Of a DNA stretch of 64,000 bases, positions 17,768 through 27,368 are shown piece after piece (within the stretch, counting starts at the first letter, position 1; the number at the start of each line of letters is the position of its first letter). The notes under the pieces are model-generated. The model did not search any database. It was not told where the DNA came from and worked only from the letters and a program-made list of their open reading frames with translations. Both the position numbers and the translations under genes were made by a program. This DNA is from Limosilactobacillus caecicola (lineage in GTDB: Bacteria > Bacillota > Bacilli > Lactobacillales > Lactobacillaceae): the NCBI RefSeq assembly GCF_943192935.1, contig NZ_CALPCI010000004.1, positions 62,001-126,000 on the forward strand, in the 5' to 3' direction.

Positions 17768-18376
17768 ATGAATATTTATGGTGATTACGAAAATTCATTA
17801 CACCGGGTCATGGATGACCTGCTCCAAAAAATTCAGAATTTAAACCAAGATGAAGTCACTCACCATCATCCCAAGCTTTACGAACACCTCATCAGCCGGG
17901 TCAAGGATCCGGACAGTATGGTGGAAAAATGCCAGCGTAAGGGTTACCCCGTCACTACTCAGGCCGCCCTTCGCCAATGCAAAGACGCGATTGGTTTGCG
18001 AATCGTCTGCAATTTCATTGATGACATTGACCGCTGCCTGACCCTGCTCCGCCACGTTGACTGGTGCACAATTGTCAAAGAAAAAGACTACATTACCAAC
18101 GCCAAGCCCAATGGCTACCGGAGTTACCACCTCATTTTAGATGTGACGACCCCCTACCAAGACGTCGACGGGGCCGTCCCCGGTCATTACTACGCCGAAA
18201 TCCAGCTCCGGACGATCGCGATGGATTCCTGGGCTAGCTTGGAACACGAAATGAAGTACAAGCACCACATTAATAATCCAGAACGGATCGGGAAAGAATT
18301 AAAACGCTGTGCCGATCAGTTGGCCTCGTGTGATGTCCAAATGCAAACCATCCGCCAGCTGATCAACGGCGACTAA
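17768..18376 (+). CDS. small alarmone synthetase, (p)ppGpp synthetase without hydrolase domain
   Basis: This 202-residue cytoplasmic enzyme transfers pyrophosphate from ATP to GDP/GTP to make the stringent-response alarmone. The RelA/SpoT synthetase core is visible: RVKDPDSMVEKCQRKGYP (nucleotide/Mg binding), CKDAIGLRIVCNFIDDI, KPNGYRSYHLIL (G-loop, substrate tyrosine) and EIQLRTIAMDSWASLEHEMKYK. No HD hydrolase or C-terminal TGS/ACT region is present, so it belongs to the YjbM/YwaC (RelQ/RelP) type; I cannot separate the two. The frame is open from 17633, but the ATG at 17768 has AAGGA eight bases upstream and matches the family start. A response regulator and kinase follow 10 bases later, probably in one transcript, which suggests envelope-stress-linked expression. 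Confidence 0.9.
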   Translation: MNIYGDYENSLHRVMDDLLQKIQNLNQDEVTHHHPKLYEHLISRVKDPDSMVEKCQRKGYPVTTQAALRQCKDAIGLRIVCNFIDDIDRCLTLLRHVDWCTIVKEKDYITNAKPNGYRSYHLILDVTTPYQDVDGAVPGHYYAEIQLRTIAMDSWASLEHEMKYKHHINNPERIGKELKRCADQLASCDVQMQTIRQLINGD

Positions 18377-18386
18377 GGAGATTACT

Positions 18387-19055
18387 ATGCACATCTTATT
18401 AGCAGAAGATGAAGCCCAATTATCACGGGTACTGAAATTAGCAATGGAGAAGAGCGGCTACACCGTTGATGCCGCGGCTGACGGTCAACAAGCAGTCGAC
18501 CTCGCGAAGAAAAACGCCTATGATGTGATGATTTTTGACATCATGATGCCGAAAAAGACGGGGCTGGAAGCCCTTCGCGAAATCCGAGCGACCGGTGACC
18601 GCACCTACGTGATGATGCTCACGGCGATGACCGAAGTTGACGACAAGGTCACGGGCCTGGACGCCGGGGCCGACGATTACATGACCAAACCCTTCTCACT
18701 CAAGGAACTCCTGGCCCGGCTCCGGTCGCTGGAGCGGCGAAACGAGGAACTCGACGACGATGTTCTGTCATTTGGTGACCTCACCGTTGATACCAACGAA
18801 CAAACCCTGGAAAGTAACAATTCCATTAGTCTGACGAGTAAGGAATCGCGGCTTCTCCAATACTTGATTTTAAATGCCAATAAACAGCTTTCTAGTGACG
18901 ACTTGTTGAACCACACCTGGGACGATGACGACGAATCGGCCGACGCTGAAGACGTCTGGTTCACCATCTCTTACCTGCGGCGCAAATTATCGTCCGTTGG
19001 TTCGACAGTCACGATTTCTGGAGAAAAGGACGGCCCATTTACCATTACTGCATAA
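18387..19055 (+). CDS. OmpR-family response regulator
   Basis: This is a 222-residue DNA-binding regulator. The receiver domain (1 to about 115) has acidic residues Glu7-Asp8, phospho-acceptor Asp51 in FDIMMP, Thr79 and Lys101 in YMTKPF. The winged-helix output domain (about 125-222) includes ISLTSKESRLLQYLILNANK and AEDVWFTISYLRRKLSS. It starts 10 bases after the alarmone synthetase stop and ends 18 bases before the partner histidine kinase. The middle of the output domain is unusually acidic (WDDDDESADAED). Target genes and signal are not evident from the sequence. Confidence 0.92.
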   Translation: MHILLAEDEAQLSRVLKLAMEKSGYTVDAAADGQQAVDLAKKNAYDVMIFDIMMPKKTGLEALREIRATGDRTYVMMLTAMTEVDDKVTGLDAGADDYMTKPFSLKELLARLRSLERRNEELDDDVLSFGDLTVDTNEQTLESNNSISLTSKESRLLQYLILNANKQLSSDDLLNHTWDDDDESADAEDVWFTISYLRRKLSSVGSTVTISGEKDGPFTITA

Positions 19056-19073
19056 TTCAAGGAGGGATTACCA

Positions 19074-20315
19074 ATGATTCGCCATTTTCAAAAACGATTT
19101 ATTTTAGTGTCCACCCTCGCCCTGATTGTGGTGTTAGTGACCATCATTGGTAGCATTTCAGCCATTGCTTACTGGCGGTCCAGCAACGAAGTCAACTCTG
19201 TCTTAAGTTACCTGGTCCAAAATGACGGCCAAATGCAAGGACGACCACCACAGCGGCAGCAACCAATTCTCGCTTCCCACTTTTCTAAGGAAGGGATGTT
19301 TCAATACCGGTACTTTAGCGCCAAAATCAACCAACAAACCAAAAGTACCCAAATTGATGACCAGCACATTTTGAGCGTCAGCCCGGCCGCTATTCAGCGA
19401 CTTGCTAAACGGGTCATTAAAAGCGGCACTTCCAGTGGGGCAATTACTTATCATGGCACCCGCTACGCCTACCGGGTGAAAAAATCCGGTCAGACCCAGC
19501 TGGTGGTCTTTCTGGACGAGTCACTCCTGATGAATGAAACTAGCGAAATTTTGCGTTTTAGTATCCTCCTCGGGATCGTCTCCTGTATTCTCTACACCAC
19601 CCTCCTGGTTCTCTTTTCCAAGCGCGCGATTCGGCCGATCATCGAAAATGAACGCCGGCAACGGGAATTCATCACCAACGCCGGTCACGAATTGAAAACT
19701 CCGTTGACCGTCATCGCCGCAAATACGGAAATGCAGGAGCTAACCGATGGTGAATCTGAGTGGACCAAGAGCAATAAGGCCCAGGTGGAACGCTTGACCC
19801 TGCTGATTAATAACTTAATTGCCCTCGCCCGGTCGAGCGAGCGCCGCTCTGACGAAGCAGTGATCGACGTCGACGCCAGTGGCATTGCCAAAAGGGTTGC
19901 TGAGAGTTTCAAAGGAGTCGCCATGCATGACCATAAAAAAATGCTGGTCAATATCCAAAAGGGCCTCAAGTTCCGGGGCATCGAATCCCGCTATACTGAG
20001 TTACTCAACATTCTTTTGGATAATGCCACCAAATACTGTGACCCTGATGGGACAATTATTTTTACCCTGCAAAAGAACCGCCGGTCACGGAACCTCAACC
20101 TGACGGTCGCCAACTCCTATGCGGCCGGGAAGGATATCGATTATACCAAATTCTTTGACCGCTTCTACCGTGGCGATACCGCCCACAAGATCAAAAAACA
20201 AAGCGGCTTTGGGATTGGCCTATCGATGGCCCAACAAATTGTGGAACAGTCCCACGGCAAGATTAAGGCCGAATATAAAAATGGGATGATCGGCTTTCAC
20301 ATTACCCTTCGTTAA
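19074..20315 (+). CDS. sensor histidine kinase
   Basis: This is a 413-residue membrane kinase, partner of the preceding regulator. A first membrane helix (about residues 9-31) is followed by a small extracellular loop of about 125 residues containing a QGRPPQRQQP stretch. A second helix lies at about 161-181. The dimerisation H-box is REFITNAGHELKTPLTVIAA with His205. The ATPase has an N-box (LLNILLDNATKYCD), a compact DxG-like region, an F-box (KFFDRFYRGD) and a G-box (GFGIGLSMAQQIVEQ). No HAMP domain is clear between the second helix and the H-box. The start ATG follows AAGGAGG. A strong terminator ends the three-gene unit at 20353. Confidence 0.92.
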   Translation: MIRHFQKRFILVSTLALIVVLVTIIGSISAIAYWRSSNEVNSVLSYLVQNDGQMQGRPPQRQQPILASHFSKEGMFQYRYFSAKINQQTKSTQIDDQHILSVSPAAIQRLAKRVIKSGTSSGAITYHGTRYAYRVKKSGQTQLVVFLDESLLMNETSEILRFSILLGIVSCILYTTLLVLFSKRAIRPIIENERRQREFITNAGHELKTPLTVIAANTEMQELTDGESEWTKSNKAQVERLTLLINNLIALARSSERRSDEAVIDVDASGIAKRVAESFKGVAMHDHKKMLVNIQKGLKFRGIESRYTELLNILLDNATKYCDPDGTIIFTLQKNRRSRNLNLTVANSYAAGKDIDYTKFFDRFYRGDTAHKIKKQSGFGIGLSMAQQIVEQSHGKIKAEYKNGMIGFHITLR

Positions 20316-20318
20316 TCT

Positions 20319-20353
20319 AAAACGGCATGGACGAAAAGCGTCCATGCCGTTTT
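20319..20353. terminator. bidirectional terminator
   Basis: AAAACGGCATGGACG and CGTCCATGCCGTTTT form a perfect 15-base stem with a five-base loop, with T runs both ways. It is shared by the kinase operon and convergent coaA, and its right arm abuts the coaA stop codon at 20357. Confidence 0.9.
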
Positions 20354-20356
20354 TGG

Positions 20357-21283
20357 TCAATCTGCGCGCAGGTAAATGCGGTCAATTTTATGGTGAGCCG
20401 TCTTGTGGAGAATCACGTCCGCCCGGTTGCGGGTCGGCAGGATATAGTCACGGAGGTTGGGCAGGTCGACCGTGTCCCAGACCTCGCGGGCTTTGTCAAA
20501 GGCCACCTCCCGGGGGCCCTTGGTATAAGGGTAGTAATAATTGGCTGGATCTTTAAACGAGGTGTCTAGCAACATTCCAAACCGCTCCAGGTACCACTGT
20601 TTGACGAGGTCGGCCGCAGCGTCGACGTAAATCGACCAGTCAAAGAAGTCACTCACGTAGATTGGCTGGGCCGTGGGTAATTGCAAGACGTTAATCCCTT
20701 CCACAATTAAAATGTCAGGCTCGCGAATAATTTGTGGCTGGTCCGGCATAATGTCATAAGTGTTATGGGAATACGTTGGGGCGCTTACCTCATCTACCCC
20801 GGCCTTCACATCACTTAAAAAGGTGATGAGCCGTTCCATATCGTACGATTCTGGAAACCCCTTGCGGTCCATAATTCCTCGTTCGATCAACTCAGCGTTG
20901 GAATAAAGAAATCCGTCGGTGGTGATCAACTCTACCTTTTGGTCCGGCATTAACCGGTTTAACAGAATTTGCAGCAAGCGGGCAGTCGTACTCTTGCCGA
21001 CCGCCACGGATCCCGCAATCCCGATAATGTAGGGAATCCGTCGTGACGACTTCTTCAAAAACGTCAGGCGCTGCAACTGCATTTGAATATAATTTTGGTA
21101 CTGCAATTGAATCAGCTTAATGAGCGGTAAATATACCTCTTGCACATCTTGTAAGGAAATCTGGTCGTTCAGTGACTTAATCGCGTCCAGGTTTTCTTGC
21201 GTCAGCATGACACGCTCGCTTGGAAAAAAGCTGTGCCACATTTCGCGGTCAAACTGGTCATAATTTAACCATTCATCCATCAT
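20357..21283 (-). CDS. coaA: pantothenate kinase type I
   Basis: This cytoplasmic enzyme phosphorylates pantothenate with ATP, the first committed step to coenzyme A. The 308-residue protein shows the family N-terminus ([20 protein letters not shown]), the P-loop [17 protein letters not shown] at about residues 88-104, [12 protein letters not shown], and the substrate loop around [14 protein letters not shown]. It ends with [20 protein letters not shown], typical of bacterial CoaA. The frame extends 42 codons upstream, across the start of the divergent acetyltransferase. The ATG at 21283 (or the next ATG at 21280) with GAGG eight bases away is the real start. Confidence 0.95.
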   Translation of the reverse strand: MMDEWLNYDQFDREMWHSFFPSERVMLTQENLDAIKSLNDQISLQDVQEVYLPLIKLIQLQYQNYIQMQLQRLTFLKKSSRRIPYIIGIAGSVAVGKSTTARLLQILLNRLMPDQKVELITTDGFLYSNAELIERGIMDRKGFPESYDMERLITFLSDVKAGVDEVSAPTYSHNTYDIMPDQPQIIREPDILIVEGINVLQLPTAQPIYVSDFFDWSIYVDAAADLVKQWYLERFGMLLDTSFKDPANYYYPYTKGPREVAFDKAREVWDTVDLPNLRDYILPTRNRADVILHKTAHHKIDRIYLRAD

Positions 21284-21380
21284 TATTCTTCCTCGGATCA
21301 TTATTAATATTTCTATTTTACCATCGTTTACACCCGGAAACGACTCTGCTACACTGAAAATAATACTAAGGAGGGATACC

Positions 21381-21923
21381 GTGAAATTAGACGCCCGAAC
21401 GGTTAGCACACACCTAACCGATTACGATCAAATTAAGCAACTGTACCATACAGCCTTCCCAGCCGAAGAACAAGTCAGTTGGTCCTCACTCATGCATAAG
21501 TCGCACTCGAAGCATGTCGAATTTTTGGCTTACTACGTTGACAGTGAATTCGTCGGGATGACCTACGTGATCCGGCACAGCAATACCAACCTCTTATTTT
21601 ACTTTGCAATTGCTGACGGAGCCCGCGATCATGGTTACGGTGGTCAAATTATCGACTGGCTCCAGGAGAAATACCCGAATGAACCACTGGTGATTGAGGT
21701 GGAACCAGACGACCCCCAAGCTCCCAACCTGGAACAACGGCAACGCCGGTTTAAGTTTTACCACCGGCATGGGTTCCACGAAATCGGCCACCAGGTGGTC
21801 GAAGAAGGCGTGCCTTACGAGATCCTTTCAACCGACCCGACTTTCGATGTGCAACTGATGAAACCAATTTACCGCTGGTTCAGTTTTCCATTCATCAACC
21901 GGTCAAAATTAGAAATCAAATAA
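21381..21923 (+). CDS. GNAT-family N-acetyltransferase
   Basis: This 180-residue protein has an acetyl-CoA-dependent acetyltransferase fold. [20 protein letters not shown] forms the central strands, [17 protein letters not shown] gives the pyrophosphate-binding loop (variant of Q/RxxGxG/A), and [12 protein letters not shown] is motif B. It starts with GTG after AAGGAGG and is divergent from coaA with about 100 bases between starts. The substrate is unknown; lactobacillal relatives are annotated only as GNAT proteins. Confidence 0.82.
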   Translation: MKLDARTVSTHLTDYDQIKQLYHTAFPAEEQVSWSSLMHKSHSKHVEFLAYYVDSEFVGMTYVIRHSNTNLLFYFAIADGARDHGYGGQIIDWLQEKYPNEPLVIEVEPDDPQAPNLEQRQRRFKFYHRHGFHEIGHQVVEEGVPYEILSTDPTFDVQLMKPIYRWFSFPFINRSKLEIK

Positions 21924-21924
21924 C

Positions 21925-21966
21925 AAGAAAGCTCCCTGATGTCACATGACATCAGGGAGCTTTCTT
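21925..21966. terminator. perfect bidirectional terminator
   Basis: Twenty bases, AAGAAAGCTCCCTGATGTCA, are repeated inverted after a two-base gap, giving T-rich ends on both strands. It is shared by the GNAT gene and the convergent LtaS gene. Confidence 0.92.
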
Positions 21967-21978
21967 TAATCTAATTGA

Positions 21979-24075
21979 TTACTTCGTCGGGAACTTCTGA
22001 CTAGAACTATTCTTGAGCTCTGGTGCATCCGTAGAGTAATCATTCATCGTGGTCTTATTACCATTCTTGGTCTTGACCGAAGTCTTCTTTTTCTTCTGTG
22101 CTTGCTTCAGCTTCTTCAAGGCCTTTTGAAGATTGTAAGTGTAACTCTTCTTGTTGACCTTCTTAAAGCCAGACAGCTTGTAGAACCGTAAGAGGTCACC
22201 ATTCATGACCTTATCGGAAAGCCCCAGGTCGGTTGTCACCCACTTTTGGATCTTCGCGATCTGCTTCTTTTGCGTGGCGGTCATGGATTTAATCTGCTTA
22301 CCGCTCTTGGTGTAGTAGTAATCACCATTGTACTTCGTGTACTTCGGAGTGACCCAATCACCATTTCTAAATGGGACAATTTGTTTGTTTTGCTTTGACA
22401 ATAAGTCTTGACCAAATTGAATGTACTTGTTGGAACTAATCCCGAGCAAGTCTTCCAGCGTTGGTAGGACGTCAATTTCACCACCATAAGTGTGGTTAAT
22501 TCCACCCTTGAGGCCTTGCATGTTAATCATGAATGGCACCTTTTGGAACATTGCCAGGTCATAATTATTGACGGACTTCTTACCAAGGATCTTGGCAATC
22601 GCGGCCTTGTGGTTATCAGAAATTCCGTAGTGGTCCCCATACAGAATCAGCACACTATTCTTCCGCAGGCCGGACTTGTCCAGGTAGTTAAGCAATTCAC
22701 CAACGGATTGATCAAGGTAGTGGGCCGTTTGGACGTACGGGTCAACCGTATCGTCACCGGTCTTCAATGCAGAAATCGTCTTGTTCTTCTTATCCAGCAA
22801 GTATGGATAGTGGTTAGTAACCGTGATTAACTTCGCGTAGAACGGTTGTGGCAGTTGTTCGAGGTAATGGACGGAATCCTTCAGGAAGATCTTATCCTTC
22901 ATCCCGTAACCAACTTCGCCGTCCTTGGTTGTTGGATAGTATTCCTTACTAAAGAAATAGTCGTACCCAAAGGACTTGTAAGCATTATCCCGGTTCCAGA
23001 AACTTGGGACGTCTCCGTGGAAGGAAGCCGTAGTGTAACCAAGTTTTTGGTGTAGCAAGGCCGGTGCCGATTGGAAGGTGTTGGTCGTCCCGTTGGTAAC
23101 CATGGCCGAACCTTCTGCCAACCCAAAGAGGGAGTTTTCCAGCATCATTTCCGCGTCGGCCGTCTTTCCTTGACCAACTTGATGGAAGAAGTTGTCGAAG
23201 GACAAGGTGTTGGAGGAATGGTACAGTTTATTCAGGTTTGGCGTGACTTCCTGCCCATTGACCTTGTAGTCAATCAGGAATTGTTGGAAACTTTCCAAGT
23301 GGATAATAATGATGTTCTTACCCTTGGCCTTGCCATAGTACTGAATATTTGGTGACGCGTAATTCTTTTTAATCCAACGTTGGACCGGTGAGAGGTCCTT
23401 GGCACTCGCTTGGGACTTTACGACACTGTTGTGGGTAGTTTTGACCCCATCATAAATCGTATAGGCTTCAAGCCCCAGGTATTTAACGAGGTAGTTGTTG
23501 TCAAACGTCCGGGTCAGCAATTGACTCCGGTTAGTTTCTGCCATCCCCAGGTTGACCCCAAAAAGGGCAAATCCAATCACCGTAATCGTCGCGGCATAGC
23601 GGACCTTGAAATACCGCATATCTACCCGAATCACGTGGAACAGCAGAATCAAAATTACCAGAATGGCATCCAAGTAGACCAAAAAGTCGGTCGGTTGGAT
23701 GATCCCGAGGAAGCTTTTGCCCAGGTTATTGGACGTCGCCCCACTCCCCTTGATCACGTTAAAGGTGATAAAGTCGGAGAATTCACGGTAATAGAGGATG
23801 TTAGCAAACAACCAGGTCGACAGCAAAATATTGATGATACTCATCAACCAATAGGACAATCGTCCCCGGAAATAAAGGGCAATCCCTAAAAAGACAATTG
23901 TCGCTGGTAAGGTGTTGAAAGCCAACAGGAACTCTTGGACGCCACCCTTGACCCCAAGGTTGAACTTGGTTTTATAGGCCCAGTAACTTTTGATCGCAAA
24001 TAATACTACTGAAAAAATGAAGAAGCCTAATTTGGTATTTAGGCCGCGTCTTACTTTTTGCAACGCTGCATTCAT
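21979..24075 (-). CDS. lipoteichoic acid synthase family (LtaS-type) sulfatase-fold enzyme
   Basis: This membrane enzyme polymerises glycerol phosphate from phosphatidylglycerol onto the glycolipid anchor of lipoteichoic acid, outside the membrane. The 698-residue protein has five N-terminal membrane helices (within about residues 17-175). A processing region near SQASA, about 222-225, follows. The extracellular sulfatase domain has metal ligand Glu261 (IIHLES), catalytic Thr305 in GQGKTADAEMM, ENSLFGLAEGSA, and metal ligands further on (LILYGDHYG; TVTNHYPY). The C-terminus is Lys-rich. The frame opens at 24117, but the ATG at 24075 has GGAGG about 10 bases upstream and starts nearer the first helix. 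Some lactobacilli carry several LtaS-like enzymes, so it may be the main synthase or a primase-like paralogue. Confidence 0.9.
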   Translation of the reverse strand: MNAALQKVRRGLNTKLGFFIFSVVLFAIKSYWAYKTKFNLGVKGGVQEFLLAFNTLPATIVFLGIALYFRGRLSYWLMSIINILLSTWLFANILYYREFSDFITFNVIKGSGATSNNLGKSFLGIIQPTDFLVYLDAILVILILLFHVIRVDMRYFKVRYAATITVIGFALFGVNLGMAETNRSQLLTRTFDNNYLVKYLGLEAYTIYDGVKTTHNSVVKSQASAKDLSPVQRWIKKNYASPNIQYYGKAKGKNIIIIHLESFQQFLIDYKVNGQEVTPNLNKLYHSSNTLSFDNFFHQVGQGKTADAEMMLENSLFGLAEGSAMVTNGTTNTFQSAPALLHQKLGYTTASFHGDVPSFWNRDNAYKSFGYDYFFSKEYYPTTKDGEVGYGMKDKIFLKDSVHYLEQLPQPFYAKLITVTNHYPYLLDKKNKTISALKTGDDTVDPYVQTAHYLDQSVGELLNYLDKSGLRKNSVLILYGDHYGISDNHKAAIAKILGKKSVNNYDLAMFQKVPFMINMQGLKGGINHTYGGEIDVLPTLEDLLGISSNKYIQFGQDLLSKQNKQIVPFRNGDWVTPKYTKYNGDYYYTKSGKQIKSMTATQKKQIAKIQKWVTTDLGLSDKVMNGDLLRFYKLSGFKKVNKKSYTYNLQKALKKLKQAQKKKKTSVKTKNGNKTTMNDYSTDAPELKNSSSQKFPTK

Positions 24076-24167
24076 TAAAATTTTTCCTCCGTCATCTTTT
24101 TCAACATTTACCATCATACCCTAATCCACTAATTTCGGCAGGTTAATTTAGGGTCCTTGGCAAAAGT

Positions 24168-26471
24168 TTAAGAATTATCTTCGATAGTGTAGCGGTCTGG
24201 ATTGACCTTATCAAGTAGGTGGGTCAACTGGCCGACTGCCGTAATAGTCAACGCGTGCATGGCCCGTGAGGCAATCGTGTAGAGAAGCTGGCGTTCGTCA
24301 TCACCATGGTACTTTTGAGCATTGGCATCCCAAACGACAACAGCATCAAACTCTAACCCCTTCGCCAGGTAGGACGGCACGACAATAATCCCGTCCACAA
24401 GCCGTTGGTTTTCCGTCCGGATCAAGGTGTTGTCAATGCCGTGTGCCTTGAGTTGGTGAGCAATCTCTTCACTATCGGTAAGGGTCTTGCCAATCACCGC
24501 GATTTTATCATGGTCAGTTTGGTACTTTTGCAGGGCCTTGATGACATCTTGGACCGCGCTAGCCTCGTCTGGATCAATGATAATTTCCGGCAATTCACCA
24601 GGCCGGTCAAAGGCTTCAATTGCTTCACCATCCAGTAATATTTCCCGGGTAAAGTCAGTAATCGGCTTCGTTGAGCGGTAAGACTTCGTTAATTGGACCA
24701 CCTTGGTCTTTTCGGGGTCAAACATCGTACCCAATTCCTTGAGCAGGGTTTTACTGTTTTCGTGGGTAAAAATCGCCTGGTTGAGGTCCCCTAAGAGGGT
24801 AAACTTCGCCCGTGGGAAGCAGAATTTTAGGTAGGCGAGCTGAAAGGCATCGTAGTCTTGGACTTCGTCGACAAAGACGTAGCGAATCTCCCGTTCGCCA
24901 CGTTTGCCCGTTAGAAGGTCATACAAGTACAGGTAGACGGAAATGCCATTCGCACTGATCTGCCGTTGCTTGAGTTGGGCTACTTGGGTATCAACGTAGT
25001 GTCGCCATTCGTCATCACTAATCCCAAAATCCGCCAGCGAAATAATCTTCGGCGTAACCCGGAGTAAGTGGACGTATTGGGCATTGATATTCAACCACCG
25101 GTTATGGTCAATGGCCCGCTTAATCGGCTTAAAGGCGTCAATCACGATCATCCGAGCCAAAAATTTGTACTCTTCCTGGTCGTTGGCGAATTCTTTGGGG
25201 TGGTTAGCATAGAGCGAATTTAATTCTTCCTTGCTCAGGCTTTGGATCCGTTCTTCCACCCATTTAGCGCGCATTTCAGAACTAATTCGCCGGTTCAGGT
25301 ACTTCGTTAATTCTTCCTTCGTCCCGTCCAGCCGGTTACCCAAATTGTAGGTCCGGTTAAACGAGTAATAAATTTCCTTAATCCGATCCTTAGACACGAA
25401 GACCTGGTCACCAAACATTAAGTTCCGGAACCGCAAGTGACCATCAGTCCCCAGGCGCTTTGCATAGCGAGTCACCGCATTAAAGTATTCCAGGCTGCTT
25501 AACAGCCGACTGGCCTTATCATTGACATCGTGGTCACTTTGTTCAAAGCGTTGCTTCAGCGTTGCGACCTTGAGGCGTGGCACCCGGCGGTTAACGTACT
25601 GGAAGTAGGTCAGTTGGACCATGTTTTGTTCACCCAGTTCCGGTAGCACTTGGTCAATATAGTCGTTAAAGAGCTGGTTGGGACTGAACAAGACGACTTG
25701 CGACGCCGTCAGGTTGCCCCGGTATCGGTACAGTAACCACGCCACCCGTTGAAGGACCGCCGCCGTCTTTCCAGAGCCCGCCGCTCCCTGAACGAAGAGC
25801 AGTTCATCCTTGGTGTTCCGGATAATCTCATTTTGGGATTTTTGAATGGTCGAAACGATGCTCTTCATCTTGGTACTGGAGTGATTACTCAGGGCCGAGA
25901 GAAGCATTTGATCCGTCACCGTTTCGTCCGTATCGTAGAGGGTAACGATCACGCCATCTTCAATTTGAAACTGGCGTTTGAGCTTCACATTCACCGTTTC
26001 TTCGCCATCTGGCGTTTGGTAGGACACATCACCTAATTCACCATCGTAATAAATGGAAGAAATTGGGGCCCGCCAGTCATACACCAGAAAATGGTCGGGT
26101 TGGTCCGAAAATGAGGCCAGGCCAATGTAAATAGTTTCTGGTTGACTGCCGTCACGTTCCTGAAAATCGATCCGCGCAAAGTACGGTTTGGCTTCCAAGC
26201 GTTGGAGGGTCGAGAGGCGGTCAGCAGCATGCTGCCAACTATTCTCCCGTTCGTCCAACAGCTGTTGTTGGGTCCGCACCGACATCGCCGTATCCATCAT
26301 GCCTGAATAGGTCGTGGTGTTCATATGGATCGTATCAAAATCCTTGCTCAAGGCATTGATATCTTTTTTGGCGGTGGAGATGTTTTGGTTGGCCTTTTTT
26401 TCCGCCTTTTTAATTTCCTCAACCACGTGGTCAAGGTGAGCTTGTTCTTTTTTTAAAACTGATTCAGTCAT
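24168..26471 (-). CDS. HelD-type UvrD/Rep-family helicase
   Basis: This 767-residue superfamily 1 ATPase resembles HelD, which releases stalled RNA polymerase. The N-terminal coiled-coil arm (residues 1 to about 75, KKEQAHLDHVVEEIKKAEKK) is typical of HelD and absent from UvrD. Walker A is in LLFVQGAAGSGKTAAVLQRV at about 205-225, Walker B near YVFVDEVQDYDAF, motif III TLLGDLNQAIF, motif IV region QLTKSYRST, and motif VI LLYTIASRAMHALTI. The start ATG has AAGGAG ten bases upstream. It is monocistronic between the LtaS-type gene and a divergent DedA gene. Role in transcription recycling is by family knowledge. Confidence 0.88.
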   Translation of the reverse strand: MTESVLKKEQAHLDHVVEEIKKAEKKANQNISTAKKDINALSKDFDTIHMNTTTYSGMMDTAMSVRTQQQLLDERENSWQHAADRLSTLQRLEAKPYFARIDFQERDGSQPETIYIGLASFSDQPDHFLVYDWRAPISSIYYDGELGDVSYQTPDGEETVNVKLKRQFQIEDGVIVTLYDTDETVTDQMLLSALSNHSSTKMKSIVSTIQKSQNEIIRNTKDELLFVQGAAGSGKTAAVLQRVAWLLYRYRGNLTASQVVLFSPNQLFNDYIDQVLPELGEQNMVQLTYFQYVNRRVPRLKVATLKQRFEQSDHDVNDKASRLLSSLEYFNAVTRYAKRLGTDGHLRFRNLMFGDQVFVSKDRIKEIYYSFNRTYNLGNRLDGTKEELTKYLNRRISSEMRAKWVEERIQSLSKEELNSLYANHPKEFANDQEEYKFLARMIVIDAFKPIKRAIDHNRWLNINAQYVHLLRVTPKIISLADFGISDDEWRHYVDTQVAQLKQRQISANGISVYLYLYDLLTGKRGEREIRYVFVDEVQDYDAFQLAYLKFCFPRAKFTLLGDLNQAIFTHENSKTLLKELGTMFDPEKTKVVQLTKSYRSTKPITDFTREILLDGEAIEAFDRPGELPEIIIDPDEASAVQDVIKALQKYQTDHDKIAVIGKTLTDSEEIAHQLKAHGIDNTLIRTENQRLVDGIIVVPSYLAKGLEFDAVVVWDANAQKYHGDDERQLLYTIASRAMHALTITAVGQLTHLLDKVNPDRYTIEDNS

Positions 26472-26637
26472 CGATTGAAAGCTCCTTACCGATTTTTTTG
26501 ATTGATCTATTATAGCATTTTTCGCCCACGCACTTAAAAAGTCATAAAAAAGTTATAAAGCTGTCATTTCTTTGACTTTTCCTGACGAAAGCAGGATAAA
26601 ATAAGGGTAGTATTATCGCAAAAAAGGAGGGCTTGGG

Positions 26638-27294
26638 ATGGACCAAATTATCTATGGATTAACCCATATTCCAGAAGTGATTATCCCGCTTTTTAACGAG
26701 ACTGGAGCATGGGGTTACCTCGTGCTTTTTACCATCACCTTTATGGAAACCGGTCTGGTTGTGTTTCCCTGGCTCCCCGGTGAGTCACTCATTTTTGTGG
26801 CCTCTTCACTGGCGGCCCTCAACACCAATTCCATTAAACTGAGTGTCCTCATTAGCGGCTTCTTTGTGGCCGCCTTTCTGGGTGACATCGTCAACTACAC
26901 GATTGGCACCAGGCTGATTAAGTGGCCATGGCTCCGTAAGCGGGTGATGGGCCCCAATTGGCAAATGGCGCACGACTTCTTTGAACGCCACGGGATTAAG
27001 GCCGTTATTTTTGGCCGGTTTGTGCCCCTCATTCGGACCTTCGTCCCCCTGATCTCAGGCTCGGCAGGCTTTAAGTTTGGCCGGTTCGTTGTCGGCAACC
27101 TCCTGGGAACCCTGCTCTGGGTTCTGATTGCCGCATTGGTGGGTTACTACTTCGGCACCATTCCGTTTGTCAAAGCCCACTTTTCACTCCTCCTCTTACT
27201 TTTGATCTGCATTCTCATGTTGCCCGCGATCTTTTTAGCCATCAACCGGTTAATGAAACGCCGACTACTGAAAAAACGTCGCATGCTTAAATAA
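26638..27294 (+). CDS. DedA-family membrane protein
   Basis: This 218-residue integral membrane protein belongs to the DedA/SNARE-associated family, whose members include undecaprenyl-phosphate and phospholipid translocases. Key motifs are FMETGLVVFPWLPGESLIF (re-entrant loop with the conserved Glu and PG), DIVNYTIGTRL, and the signature FGRFVPLIRTFVPLISGSAG with conserved Arg residues. The last helix is followed by a basic tail (KRRLLKKRRMLK). AAGGAGG lies seven bases before the ATG. It is divergent from the helicase gene; a phosphatase gene follows 74 bases later, so a shared transcript is possible. Confidence 0.9.
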   Translation: MDQIIYGLTHIPEVIIPLFNETGAWGYLVLFTITFMETGLVVFPWLPGESLIFVASSLAALNTNSIKLSVLISGFFVAAFLGDIVNYTIGTRLIKWPWLRKRVMGPNWQMAHDFFERHGIKAVIFGRFVPLIRTFVPLISGSAGFKFGRFVVGNLLGTLLWVLIAALVGYYFGTIPFVKAHFSLLLLLLICILMLPAIFLAINRLMKRRLLKKRRMLK

Positions 27295-27368
27295 GGCCCC
27301 CGTTTGCCCCGCGATAAATATGGTAAAATATTACTAATATCTCACGGCAGAAATGAGGAGGTTTTTTT

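Noticed and set aside
23410-23889. 159-codon plus-strand frame opposite the LtaS-type gene
   Set aside because: It lies wholly inside a well-supported gene and has no promoter or ribosome binding site.
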